Origin: Taudactylus pleione
Lineage: Eukaryota > Chordata > Amphibia > Anura > Myobatrachidae
Reading direction: 5' to 3'
Assembly: GCA_031769625.1 (NCBI GenBank)
Contig: JAUIMM010000643.1
Coordinates: 935,001-999,000, forward strand
Length of the DNA: 64,000 nucleotides
A model generated the notes under the pieces. The model did no database searches, was not told the origin of the DNA, and worked only from the letters and a program-made list of their open reading frames with translations. The position numbers were made by a program, and so were the translations under genes. Below are positions 44,701 to 53,699 of the stretch, one piece after another (position 1 is the first letter of the stretch; each line of letters opens with the position of its first letter).

Positions 44701-47700
44701 TTTTATTGTCATCCTGCCATACAGGCCAGCTTTGTATAAAGCTTGTGAGATAACTGTCACATGCACAGCCTGACCAGTCTCGGCCATAAAGACTTGTAAG
44801 GCCTTCAAAGTTGCCAGTGGCCTCTCGGTAGCTTCCCTCCTAGCTTGGTCATCCAGTTTGGAGCGATGGATCAATCTAGGCAAAGTGATGGTGGTGCCAT
44901 ACACTTTCCTCTTCTTAATAATGCTTTGAACGGTTTAAATATATAATATGATAGCGCACCTGAAGTTGTATAGCTGCTTCTATATTCACTATTTAAAAAA
45001 TAGGGAAGAAAATTTTTTTGTATGCTGTAAGAAGCGCTTATAATAATGTGTATTGATAAATACCTGCAGATCCACTGGAAAATAATGTTGATAAAAAATA
45101 AATGAATAAAGAATTAAAACAAATAAATATGTTCAAAATGAAAAAAAAAACAAAAGAGAAATGAAATAATGAAATGAAAAAATGATATATGATAATAAAT
45201 AAAAATGGGTAAAGAAACAATATGAAAAAAAATAAAAATGAATGAATATGCAATAAATATTTAAGCTCTTTTGCGGGGATGATGGGTGCCCGCTGCTTTG
45301 GTGCAATGCACGCGGGTGTCTGTCCCTATCTTACCCTGAGCCAGAGTTGTCCTATGATGCTGATGAACATTCGGTGCTCAACGCTGGACAGACTCTGTAC
45401 TTTGTCTTTTAATGCAGGGATGGTGTTTGTACTGCAGCTCGCTCCCGGTCTGCAAGCAGGGGTTGCGGCTCAGGCCCACTCCAATCTCCGCTTTGCCTCC
45501 GGCGAACTCTCTGGCTGTTAGCTCTATTAATGAAACAGACGGCGGCTTGTCTGTAGTTAGGGCCCCAACGCGTTTCGTCCACGTGACTGACTTTGTCAAG
45601 GAAGCCAGGCTGTGGGTAGTTGCTCTCATTTATACTGTGGTGATTGCACTAGTTAATTGTTGTAGCTGTGTCTACCAATTGATTAATTGCTAATCTTTAT
45701 TAGAAAATACTTTAAAATGGCAAGTCAGGACTACTGCTTACTGTTTAAAACTTCTGCTGAAAATTGCATATTCATAAATATAAAATAAAAATAAATAAAA
45801 TATATATAATCATATTGCTTTGAACGGTACTCTGAGGGAGAGCCTTTGAAATCTTATTTTGTTTTCTTCCCCTAACTTGTGCCTTTACACAACTTTATCC
45901 CGGAACACTTTTGAAATCGCCTTTCCAACCATGATTAAATCTTTGTATAAGCATGAACAAGTAGTAGTGGAATCCTCAAGAACTAGCCAGGTTTATTCAG
46001 AAGTAATCAAAATCACAACAGTTAATGTCAGATGGTGGCCACTTAGGGGCCTATGTATCAAAGCTAGGAGAGAGAGAAAATTGTGAGAGATAAAGTACTA
46101 ACCAATCAGCTTCCAATTTACATTTTGTAGGCTTTGTTTAAAAAAGGATAGCTGGGAGCTGATTGGTTGCTAATTTATTTGTTACAATTTATCTCTCTCC
46201 CAGCTTTGATACATAGGCCCCTTAGTCTGATGTGTTATCTGGGCTGTACTTGAGCAAGGTTGTAACGATTAAGGAGGCCATACACTCTGCAATTATCAGT
46301 CCAATCAGCCCATTATTGGGAATGAAAAATCTCTTCAGCATGCTCGACCGTTGTGATAATTGGTGCTTTGATATACGTCAGACAGGCCAGTTATTGGACA
46401 GTGTATGGCAATGTGAGATAATGGGTTTGGCTGTCTGATGGATATATTGATCTGACAGTTATTGCAAGCATAACTCTAAGGGTATGATTACTTTTCCAAA
46501 CCAGGTATTTTAGTTATTAAATGATATTAAGATTTTGGGGTTTATTTACAAAGCAGAAGCTTCTGTAAGCCGCTGCTTCCCGGGAGGTTGCAGGTGAATA
46601 TTTAAACGGAACCTGCATTCAATATGAAGCCTCTGCTTTGTAAATAAACACCTTTTTGTATAAATGTTATTTTCACTTTCCTGTTGATTTCATTTATTGT
46701 ATTTTCAAGGGTGAAATGTGACAAAAGGAAAGGATTGTGACAGAGTATGACGATATTCTATAGGCACTGTAAAGTAGTAAGTAATCAGTGAAGTTGGTTG
46801 TAACCCTCAGTGGTGAATTGGCAAAATATTGCTTCATGAATTTGATAGCCGTGACTCGGAATTCCTCACCCCAGGTCTTTGTATGGTAACAGCTCATTGG
46901 TGTCTTGTAGAAGCCTTAAGCTGGGTACACATTAAACTATTTGCAAACGATCCGATATAGTTAACTATTTCCCTTGAACTCCTGGACTAATGATATAGTG
47001 CATACACACTGTGAAATTTACTAACAAACAATATATCGTTCGTCGTTAACTATTTCCAAAACGTCAGATCGTTAACGATAAGTCGTTTGATGTCCCAAAG
47101 ACCTGACGACCATCTTTAAGATTTCATAAAATTTTAAACAATGGGCTGTGTTAGGCGATACAGATGCATGCACAGATCAGTGAAATACGGGACAAAATGA
47201 GTAGGGGTCCCCCTGTATTTTCCATAACCAGCACAGGACTCTTTCTAGCGGGGGTGTAATGCCACAGCCAGGGAACCTTTTCACTGGGTCCCCCGGCCAA
47301 CGCATTACACCTGACAGCGTGTCACCCCAGGCTGGGGTCCCCGAGGAGATGGGAACCCCTCCAATAAAGAGGCCTGAGCTGATAACTCGGGGCTATCCAC
47401 AGCAGCCCTGGGCGGTGGGTGCCGGGTTGATAGTGTAAAGTGTAGAGTAAAAATAGATGTTAAAACATTGCCTTTTACAGTAGAACTACAGGTTCCCAGC
47501 AAGCCTCCCTCGCATGCTGGTACTTGGAGAACCACAAGTACCAGCATGTGGGGCATTAAGGGCCTGCTGATACCGCTAGTTCACCTGCAAAAGTAAAAAT
47601 AAAAAGACAAGTCACACACATCGTGAACGTAAAGTTTTATTACACACATACTCCCCTTCAAATCCTCTTGTCCAAGTAGGCATCCATGTCTTCTTAAAAA

Positions 47701-49373
47701 AAACAACAAAGGCCCGAACCACGATCTTAGTACCGTACCACCATTTAAGTCAATAGTGGGAACCGTTCATTGGCTGAGAGAGGCGGAGGCTCACCTCTGT
47801 CAACCAATGAACGCTCTGCACCCATATTAGTCTAGAGCAGGGATTCCCAACCATGGTCCTCAAGGCACACTAACAGTCCAGGTTTTAGGGATAGCCATAC
47901 TTGAGCACAGGTGACTTAATTAGTGCCTCAGTTAATTTGATTAAACCATCTGTGCACAATCATGGCTATCACTAAAACCAGGACTGTTAGTGTGCCTTGA
48001 GGACCGAGGTTGGGAATCGCTGGTATAGAGAAATGCAGTGGATGAGCTGTCATTTCGGGAAGTACCATCTTTAGAGGACGGTACCAAGTTCGTGGGTCGG
48101 GACTTTTTTTTTTTTTTTTTTTAAGATCTCCAAGTACCAGCATGTGAGGGAGGCTTGCTGGGACCTGTAATTCTACTGTAACATCTATTCTACTTAACAT
48201 CTATTTTTACACTATCAACCCGGCACCCACCGCCCAGGGCTGCCTGGGATAGCCCTGGGCTATCCACTCAGGCCTGGGGTGCCCTAGAGAGCGGGACCCC
48301 TTTATTGGAGGTGGTCCCCTTATCCCCAGGGCTCCCCGGCCCAGGCTGATTAGCGGTCATGTGTAATTCTTTGGCCCGGGGACCCGGTTCCCCTGGCTGT
48401 GGCATTACACCCCCGCTAGAAAGAGTCTAGTGCTGGTTATGGATAATACATGGAACTCCTACTCATTTTGTCCGCTGTATATAAAAACCAGGACTGGCTC
48501 GTTAAGCCCAGTGCTTGTTGTGCTAAATACAGGGGACCCTAGACGGCTTTTGTCTCCTGTAAGTTCACAACCAGGACCGGCTATGAGAAGTCCGGGGCTG
48601 GTTGTGCTTTTGGGGGGGGACCCCACATAATTTCTTATTTTACATTTGACAATAATTTTTTTTTAAACTCAGATGCATGTACGGATCTCGCTGATCTGTG
48701 CATGCATCTGTGTCATAAGGGAATTGTCTGTCAAGTGACGTCTGCATCATTCGGGTAGGAACGACATATTGTTCAGTAGTGCGTACACACTGTACGATAT
48801 GCCGCGAAATGTTAACGAGATTAACAGATCTTCCTGCATGTAGGGAAGATTTCAAGATACGACCGGCGTGAACACGATCAAATGTACACACTGGACGATA
48901 TGAACAATTTGTTGTTTCGATGCGTCGGAATCGGCCAAATCGTTCATGATATCTAGTGTTTAGAGTACCCATGTAATATCATTTTGTTTTCCAAGTTTTA
49001 ATTCATGAATTAGATCTTGAATACGTAGTGTTTTGCAGATGTTCATTATAAAACATTACCTATTTATCTCATAACTTTTATGAACACTGGTGTGTGTCAC
49101 AACAACATACTCCTGGGCACCAAACGTATAAGACCTTTTTGATTGTAATTTTTCTAGAGCAAATTCTGAAAATCTGATACGTTGGTATGTGGTACGGTAA
49201 TTTTTTTTTTTTTTTTTTAATTACCTGTGCACCTGTTTTCATAATTGGCTGATGTGCCAATTATGTTGTAATTTGTATTACAACTGTGGAGTGAATCTGA
49301 AGGTTTGTTCCTTAATGCATTCCCTTCAGATGAAATTCATGATGGAATGAACCTGGAGCTGTACTATCAGTAA
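38335..49373 (+). CDS. UBL5: Ubiquitin-like protein 5 (HUB1), complete coding sequence in four exons
   Basis: Coding exons 38335-38390, 40341-40425, 42702-42739 and 49330-49373 join to 73 codons, the length of human UBL5. The protein starts [19 protein letters not shown], continues [21 protein letters not shown], and ends [12 protein letters not shown]; the C-terminal double tyrosine in place of di-glycine is the UBL5/Hub1 hallmark, and it is not conjugated like ubiquitin. It is a single beta-grasp domain. UBL5/Hub1 binds spliceosomal tri-snRNP proteins (Snu66/SART1) and supports pre-mRNA splicing. Two adjacent ATGs occur (38332 and 38335); I chose the second because it gives the canonical N-terminus. 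Introns 1 and 3 between coding exons are U12-type; the middle one is U2-type. Introns are stuffed with transposons. Confidence 0.95.
38391..38398 (+). other. UBL5: U12-type 5' splice site, UBL5
   Basis: GTATCCTT matches the minor-spliceosome donor consensus (RTATCCTT) in every position. The paired branch site TTCCTTGAC is at 40317-40325, with the branch adenosine 16 nt before the intron end at 40340. Confidence 0.9.
38667..38709. repeat. (TA)n microsatellite
   Basis: About 21 TA units after an A-run, in the first UBL5 coding intron. Confidence 0.95.
38800..39560. repeat. Unclassified interspersed repeat, 0.75 kb
   Basis: Begins ATTTATATGGCGTCACAAG then CAGCGCTTTACAAAGTACAT, later CCCTGCTCGTAAGAGCTTAC, then a G/A-rich stretch. 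A diverged copy of the start is at 52618-52720 (ATTTATATAGTGCCCATC, CAGCGCTGTACAGAGAATAC). I recognise it as a dispersed family but not its class. Confidence 0.6.
40317..40325 (+). other. UBL5: U12 branch site, UBL5 first coding intron
   Basis: TTCCTTGAC matches the U12 branch consensus TTCCTTRAY exactly and sits at the required short distance from the acceptor AG at 40339-40340. Confidence 0.88.
40341..40425 (+). CDS. UBL5: UBL5 coding exon B
   Basis: Encodes [20 protein letters not shown] and EKIVLKK, ending in TG of a split tryptophan codon. Acceptor TCTGTTTTAG; donor GTGAGC, an ordinary U2-type site. Confidence 0.95.
41218..42093. mobile_element. Inverted-repeat element in UBL5 intron, with GAAACGCGT motif
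   Basis: The left arm (41218-41450) and right arm (41838-42093) are inverted copies, for example CCTAATATAAAA against TTTTATATTAGG and ATGGAGCGCTAGTTAAATCA against its complement. The spacer begins with CTGATGAAACTGG, a loop, and CCGGAGAAACGCGTC, a motif shared with 45560-45605 and 52794-52830. The arrangement recalls Penelope-like elements with inverted terminal parts, but no reverse transcriptase is seen. Confidence 0.7.
42702..42739 (+). CDS. UBL5: UBL5 coding exon C
   Basis: Encodes [12 protein letters not shown] plus the first base of a tyrosine codon. Acceptor TTCTGTTCTAG; donor GTATCCTTT. Confidence 0.94.
42740..42748 (+). other. UBL5: U12-type 5' splice site, UBL5 last intron
   Basis: GTATCCTTT is a full nine-base match to the U12 donor consensus. 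The intron spans 42740-49329 (6,590 bp). Confidence 0.92.
43132..43528. mobile_element. hAT-type MITE, 397 bp, in the last UBL5 intron
   Basis: Ends TAGAGATGGCTAG and GCCCATCCCTA are inverted with mismatches, flanked by a perfect 8-bp duplication CTTCCTAC at 43124-43131 and 43529-43536. An internal inverted repeat pairs CAGCTCCGCCCCCTACACTG with its near complement at about 43300-43320. Confidence 0.9.
44935..45815 (-). mobile_element. 881-bp insertion with 13-bp target duplication, GAAACGCGT family
   Basis: TGCTTTGAACGGT occurs at 44922-44934 and again at 45816-45828, and Tc1 sequence resumes after the second copy, so the borders are exact. A 13-bp duplication fits target-primed retrotransposition. 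On the minus strand, near 45605-45560, it reads CCTTGACAAAGTC, a loop, GACGAAACGCGTTGG. The left third is very AT-rich. No reverse transcriptase. Possibly a non-autonomous Penelope-like element. Confidence 0.75.
46046..46221. mobile_element. PIF/Harbinger-like MITE, TTA target, 176 bp
   Basis: Ends GGGGCCTATGTATCAAAGCT and AGCTTTGATACATAGGCCCC are perfect inverted repeats of 20 bp, flanked by TTA at 46043-46045 and 46222-46224. The middle contains AACCAATCAGCT and its complement AGCTGATTGGTT. Confidence 0.92.
46270..46416. mobile_element. Small MITE with GCCATACAC ends
   Basis: GGAGGCCATACACTCTGCAA at the left and CAGTGTATGGCAATG at the right are approximate inverted repeats. The internal pairing is weaker. 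Confidence 0.5.
46537..46652. mobile_element. Palindromic MITE, 116 bp
   Basis: GGGGTTTATTTACAAAGCAG at the left and CTGCTTTGTAAATAAACACC at the right are inverted with one or two mismatches. The centre contains a GC-rich CCCGGG. Confidence 0.75.
46917..48975. mobile_element. Long fold-back element, 2.06 kb, in the last UBL5 intron
   Basis: The left arm (about 46917-47560) and the right arm (about 48120-48975) are inverted copies. Matching words include GCCCTGGGCGGTGGGTGCCG with its complement near 48220, CAGCAAGCCTCCCTC with GAGGGAGGCTTGCTG, and CAGATGCATG-type words near both ends. The arms contain many CCCAGGG and CAGGGG segments. A hAT MITE (47838-48022) is nested in the spacer. The right arm carries an extra segment (about 48480-48600) in which the CCAGCAC motif is repeated. 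Confidence 0.75.
47838..48022. mobile_element. Palindromic hAT MITE, 185 bp
   Basis: The terminal inverted repeats exceed 40 bp: CAGGGATTCCCAACCATGG at the left and the complement of CAGCGATTCCCAACCTCGG at the right, both continuing into TCCTCAAGGCACACTAACAG. Flanks GTCTAGAG and GTATAGAG match 7 of 8. A partial relative is at 51508-51620. Confidence 0.9.
49308..49316 (+). other. UBL5: U12 branch site, UBL5 last intron
   Basis: TTCCTTAAT matches the U12 branch consensus TTCCTTRAY. The branch adenosine is 14 nt from the intron end, inside the tight window required for U12 introns. Confidence 0.88.
49330..49373 (+). CDS. UBL5: UBL5 terminal coding exon
   Basis: Completes the split tyrosine and encodes [13 protein letters not shown], then TAA at 49371-49373. 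Acceptor CCCTTCAG. Confidence 0.95.
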
Positions 49374-49655
49374 CCGACCTCTTTCCTCTACCAGGCGCAG
49401 TCTTTTCTGTTTTATGGAGTTGAACACACAAGGTCTGGAGTACTGCTACTTGGATTGGTGGATCAGTACCTTGTAACCACATTACAGACTATATTCCTTA
49501 TCCATGACATGCACATTTATTTTCTGTTAATTAGTTTCTTATTAAAATATGTTAAAGTCAGACCATTTTGACTAATTTGTTTTTGTGGAGTTCATTTTTT
49601 GGAAAAATTTATTTAACCATTTTGTTTTAAATAATAAAAGAAACCTTGTACAGAA
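49374..49655 (+). other. UBL5: UBL5 3' untranslated region
   Basis: An AATAAA signal at 49633-49638 lies about 260 nt after the stop codon, and GT-rich sequence follows (GTGTCTGGTGTT at about 49669). The exact cleavage point is not visible. Confidence 0.65.
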
Positions 49656-49826
49656 CAATCTTGTACATGTGTCTGGTGTTTAATACACACAATTGTGTCT
49701 TGGCATCAACTGTAAGACTGAAGCACAAATATGCCTAATGGTCCTGTGTCCTGATGCCTCAGAACCCAAAAGCTATTTACCAGTATCAACTGGCATGGAG
49801 TGCACCCAGAGTTATTTAACAGGCTA

Positions 49827-50113
49827 AAGGGGAGATGTACTAAGCCGTGGCCAGAGATAATGTACCAACCAATCGGCTCCTAACTGTCACTTTACAGACT
49901 GTTTGAAAAATTAGAGGAGCTTATATGTTGGTACTTTATCTACATCCACTTATATTTCCCCTTAGGGGTCTTGGAGAGATCAAACCTTGTAGAGAGATAA
50001 AGTACCAACCAATCATCTCCGGTCATTTTATAAAAAAATAAAAAATGACAGAAGCTGATTGGTACTTTCTCTCTCCACTTTATCTTTCTCTGAGGTTTGA
50101 TACATCTCCCCCT
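49827..50113. mobile_element. MITE with GGGGAGATGTAC ends and internal CCAATC repeats
   Basis: GGGGAGATGTACTAAG at the left and TGATACATCTCCCC at the right are inverted. The inside contains repeated GTACCAACCAATC words and the complement GATTGGTAC. Related in style to the MITE at 46046-46221. Confidence 0.6.
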
Positions 50114-50544
50114 AACATACCAAGCCAGCACTCACCATGCCGCGTTTCAGCCTGTCTCCTGCCTCCAGTACTGCAGATGAGGGGAAGTAATTTTACATAC
50201 CAGCAAATATCCCAATAAAGAAGTAAGTTTACTAAACTGAAAATCGCCAACCGATCTAAAGCTCTTTCATGAATGAGTTAAGTAAATCGCCCTATAACAT
50301 TTTGTATCCTAAAACACAGGGAACACCTTGATAGTGGTGTCTTTATACCCAAATCTTCAGGATTAATCCGAAGTACACAATGCTCCTGTCCTGTTACTGT
50401 CATGGCCTCTATCCTAGGTCACGGTCATGCTATCAGCGGCCTCTCTTTCCATGTGCCCTGCAGGGAACACTCTTTACTGACAATTGAAGTCTTACATCCT
50501 GCCATTTAGGATAATCCATTTCATGAAGTTAAATTTAGATTTAA

Positions 50545-50775
50545 TGCCGGCCGCATGGCAAATCCCGACAGCGGCTGGCCGGCAGGGGTGAAAATGCTGA
50601 TCGTCCAAGGTAAGTATTTCCTAACCCTATTCTACCCCCTAATCCTCCCTTAGGGGTGCCTAACCCTAACCTCCGCGCCCCCCCGCCTGTCATTTAAACC
50701 TTGCCGGTAAGAGACAGTCGGGATACCGGCGGTCGGGATTCCCTCCGTCGGCTTCCCGAGTGCATACCCTCTATT
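50545..50775. repeat. Interspersed repeat rich in CCTAACCC words, copy 4
   Basis: GCAAATCCCGACAGCGGCTG, then GGTAAGTATTTCCTAACCC, a short GTGCCTAACCCTAACC stretch, and CTTCCCGAGTGCATACCC. A short member of the family at 7390-7790. Confidence 0.8.
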
Positions 50776-51251
50776 ACACCTCATCACTTCTGTGTGTTTT
50801 AATAGTTTCTTTTACATTTGGTTGTATTACACTTAAAATGTGCAATTTATTGTAATGTACATCTTGAAGTTTCTGTTGAAACTGTAATAGTTATGGATGG
50901 TTGTCCTTCCGGTATTTACAGTAGTGCCAACCCTCATATAGCACCACGGGCTAATGGGAAGTCTCTGGTGGAGATGCAGCACTTATTTGCGATCTCTTTA
51001 CAGTCTGTCCCCCCTACCTGAGTAGTGTGTGGGTAAGTATCTCCCCCTAGTCGTTTGGTCGAAATGGGGAAATGGCAATATCAAGGGGGCTTTACTTAGG
51101 TAGACCCAAATCATGAGGCCCTATATTTCCAAACTCCCACTTCCTCCCCTCACAGCACACTCCCACCATACCTCCCCTTGCTGTGCTGCACTTCGCTCTA
51201 GTGACCTTGGCGCTCCCTTCCCCTCCTCTGTGCCATTTTGAAATTAAATTT

Positions 51252-51312
51252 TGCTTGCGGACTGGCAGCCAATTAGGGGCGACCACCCGTGATTGGCTGC
51301 CCATCTGCAAGC
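51252..51312. repeat. Hairpin with about 20-bp arms
   Basis: GCTTGCGGACTGGCAGCCAA at the left pairs with TTGGCTGCCCATCTGCAAGC at the right, with a few mismatches. Confidence 0.65.
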
Positions 51313-51507
51313 AGTGATTGGCTCGCGGACAGCGCCAAATTCAATATGCTGCTGGCCACCCCTGATCGGCAGCTGGTCTGCTGAACACGCAGCCGCTTGT
51401 TGACTGGTGCTGTGACAGTCCCAGTGCCAGCCGGGTGTCCAAGTAAAGTGACCAGTATGACATACCATTTCATACCGCCACACTTCGAGCACTGCCCTAG
51501 ACCAGAG

Positions 51508-51620
51508 GTTACCAAACTCTGCCATTACAGTCCAGGTTTTAAGGATAGCTGTGCTTGGGCCCAGATGGTTAAATCAAATTGACTTAAGTCACCTGTGCTC
51601 AAGCATTGATGTAATGGCAT
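51508..51620. mobile_element. Partial copy of the palindromic hAT MITE
   Basis: AGTCCAGGTTTTAAGGATAG, ATGGTTAAATCAAATTGACT and GTCACCTGTGCTCAAGC match the interior of 47838-48022. The termini are degraded. Confidence 0.55.
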
Positions 51621-51685
51621 TTGGGACGCTCTGCCCAAGACTGCTATCCATGAAAACAGTCCTGTAGAAAGGCTACAATCACTAA

Positions 51686-52472
51686 AGGCCGTATTCAGTT
51701 AGGTGCGAAAAAGTTTCGCTGGTGACGTCATTTCGCCAAAGACTTCGCCGATGCAGAAAGTCAATGCTTTGGAATAGGCGAAAAAGATTTGCCTATGAAA
51801 GCTGGCGGAAAAAAGTGCAGGTTTGTGGGTGCAAATTTGTGGGGACCACCATGCACCCTTGTGAAAGCCCCCCCCCCCCCCAAAGGTAAACTGTCAAAGG
51901 TTTAAAAACACCTTAAGAACACCCCAAAAATTTACTTTCAATTTGGGGGTGAAAAAGTTGGGGACAAACTTAAAAACTAGTGAAATAGACTCCAGGGGGG
52001 TTCCCAAGTATGCCCCAGGTGTTTTTGAGATTGCAGGTGCTTGCGGCAGGTGGATTTTTTTTTTTTTAATTTCACATTAGCAGTTCAATATATGCTAGCA
52101 ATCATTTTCATGTACCCCAAATTTGCTGGGACTAGTTATTTTGATGAAAAAATACTGCTTAATGCCATTCTTCACCACTTATGCAAAGATGCTAATAGCA
52201 AGCAATTGAGAGAACTAAAGTACCCAGAATAGCGCTATAGTGTTCCCCCATGTTAGTGCAGCTTTTCAGGGGGTACAGACTGTTTTCCCCATTTTAGACA
52301 GGACTTTTTGCTAGCTCTGAACTTGCCGGGTGCCGTTTTTGCCGCTTTCTAATTGAATATGGGGATAAGCGATGACGCACGTGATGCTTTTTTGCATAGA
52401 AAACCAGCGAAGACGGCAAAAGTCCAGCATGCGAAGAGTAATCGGCTTTTCGCGGCTAATTGGATATGGACC
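51686..52472. mobile_element. Harbinger-like MITE, TAA target, 0.79 kb
   Basis: The left end AGGCCGTATTCAGTTAGGTG and the right end GCTAATTGGATATGGACC are approximate inverted repeats, flanked by TAA at 51683-51685 and 52473-52475. The interior shares words with the element at 8915-9778 (GGCGAAAA, CCCAAGTATGCCCCAGGTG), so the two are related families. Confidence 0.72.
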
Positions 52473-52617
52473 TAAGTAGCTAAACATACAGTGGGTATTC
52501 TGTCACGCTGAGTCAGAGCTCCAGACACAGTGCACATGGTGTAATAGGGACAGAATAGGTATATGCTTGAATTCCCCCTTATAATCTGGTAAAGAATCAT
52601 ATTTATTCTTCTCTAAA

Positions 52618-52720
52618 GTTATTTATATAGTGCCCATCATATTATGCATGCAGCGCTGTACAGAGAATACTTTTGAACCATTAACATCAGTCCCTGACCC
52701 ATTGGCCAATGCAATGTAGA
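52618..52720. repeat. Fragment of the ATTTATAT...CAGCGCT repeat
   Basis: ATTTATATAGTGCCCATC followed by CAGCGCTGTACAGAGAATAC matches the start of the repeat at 38800-39560. Confidence 0.6.
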
Positions 52721-52759
52721 TGGTCTTCTATCCAAAAACACATACACCTGGGTCAGCCA

Positions 52760-52773
52760 GTTGCCATAGCAAC
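52760..52773. promoter_or_regulatory. Perfect X-box-like palindrome (RFX-type site)
   Basis: GTTGCCATAGCAAC fits the RFX factor X-box consensus. It lies just upstream of the GAAACGCGT element and is not near a recognised promoter, so function is unproven. Confidence 0.4.
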
Positions 52774-52793
52774 TGCCCATTGTTAATAAATAG

Positions 52794-53460
52794 TCTTGAT
52801 AAAGGCCCAGGATTGGGCTGAAACGCGTTGACACATTTTGGATGCTGTGGACTCTGACTACTATAGGAATACTATACACTGAATACATGGTGAAGGTAAT
52901 TACACATAAGTGGGTAAAGATACCTTTATGTGAAAGAGAACATCCAGCAAATTGTGAGTGGGGTACGCCTATCCATTTGAGACTGAAGCTATTGTGTTGA
53001 TAAAGAAACCTTTACACACCGGTTTTAACCTCTCTTAACGTGAGTGAGGTTCGCAAATCCATCTATAAACGGCTGGGTGATGGCACAAGCGCGTCACTGA
53101 ATCTAGCGACTAAAAATAAACCTTTATATTCACGTACAGCGGTGTTTCATTGTGAGCTTGGTACGCCTATACACAGCAATTATAGACCAAATCGCACTGC
53201 ATATGGAATTTCACTTTTATTAAGAAATTACAACACATTGGACTTTTTTATTTATCTTTTTCATATGATATACATTGGAATGGAGTGAATCATCACGAAA
53301 TACAAGAAGAAGAATAACTTCATGACATTGTTCATCTAATAAGGGACGTATTGAGATTTATGGTATACGTGCATATTTGTTTTATATATAGCACCATTTT
53401 TGTAGGGACAGTCTCCATTGTGTTTTGTTTTTGTCCTTAATAAATAGGCCCTTATGTGAA
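52794..53460 (+). mobile_element. GAAACGCGT-family element
   Basis: It contains CTTGATAAAGGCCCA, a short loop and TGGGCTGAAACGCGTTGAC, then about 600 bp of non-coding sequence ending near TTTTGTCCTTAATAAATAGG. The shape of the motif and the TAATAAA end recur in the inverted-repeat element at 41218-42093. Boundaries are approximate. Confidence 0.5.
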
Positions 53461-53699
53461 AGGTGTATAAACAAATGCTATGATATATAGTTTTACACCT
53501 AATGCAATGTTAGTAGGTAGGACCTTCTCAAGAAGAGTTACATGTAACTATTTTCTGGAAAAGTATAATTTGGGGTATACTACTACTAATGTGCTAATTG
53601 TAACTGTGGATAGTTTTATACTTGGTGTATGATCATGTTTTTACTGTTTTTTATTTATTTTATAAAGTTTTTTTTTTAATAAAAATATATTTCTCTCTA

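Larger units (their letters stand above)
43891..46267 (-). pseudogene. Tc1-like transposon relic with two nested insertions
   Basis: The left terminus CAGTGCCTATAAAAA follows TA at 43889-43890. Minus-strand fragments match Tc1 transposase, most clearly [19 protein letters not shown] and [12 protein letters not shown] at about 44430-44560; many frame breaks. It is split by an 881-bp insertion (44935-45815, 13-bp duplication) and, further right, by a MITE (46046-46221). The right end near 46267 abuts another MITE and is approximate. Confidence 0.8.
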
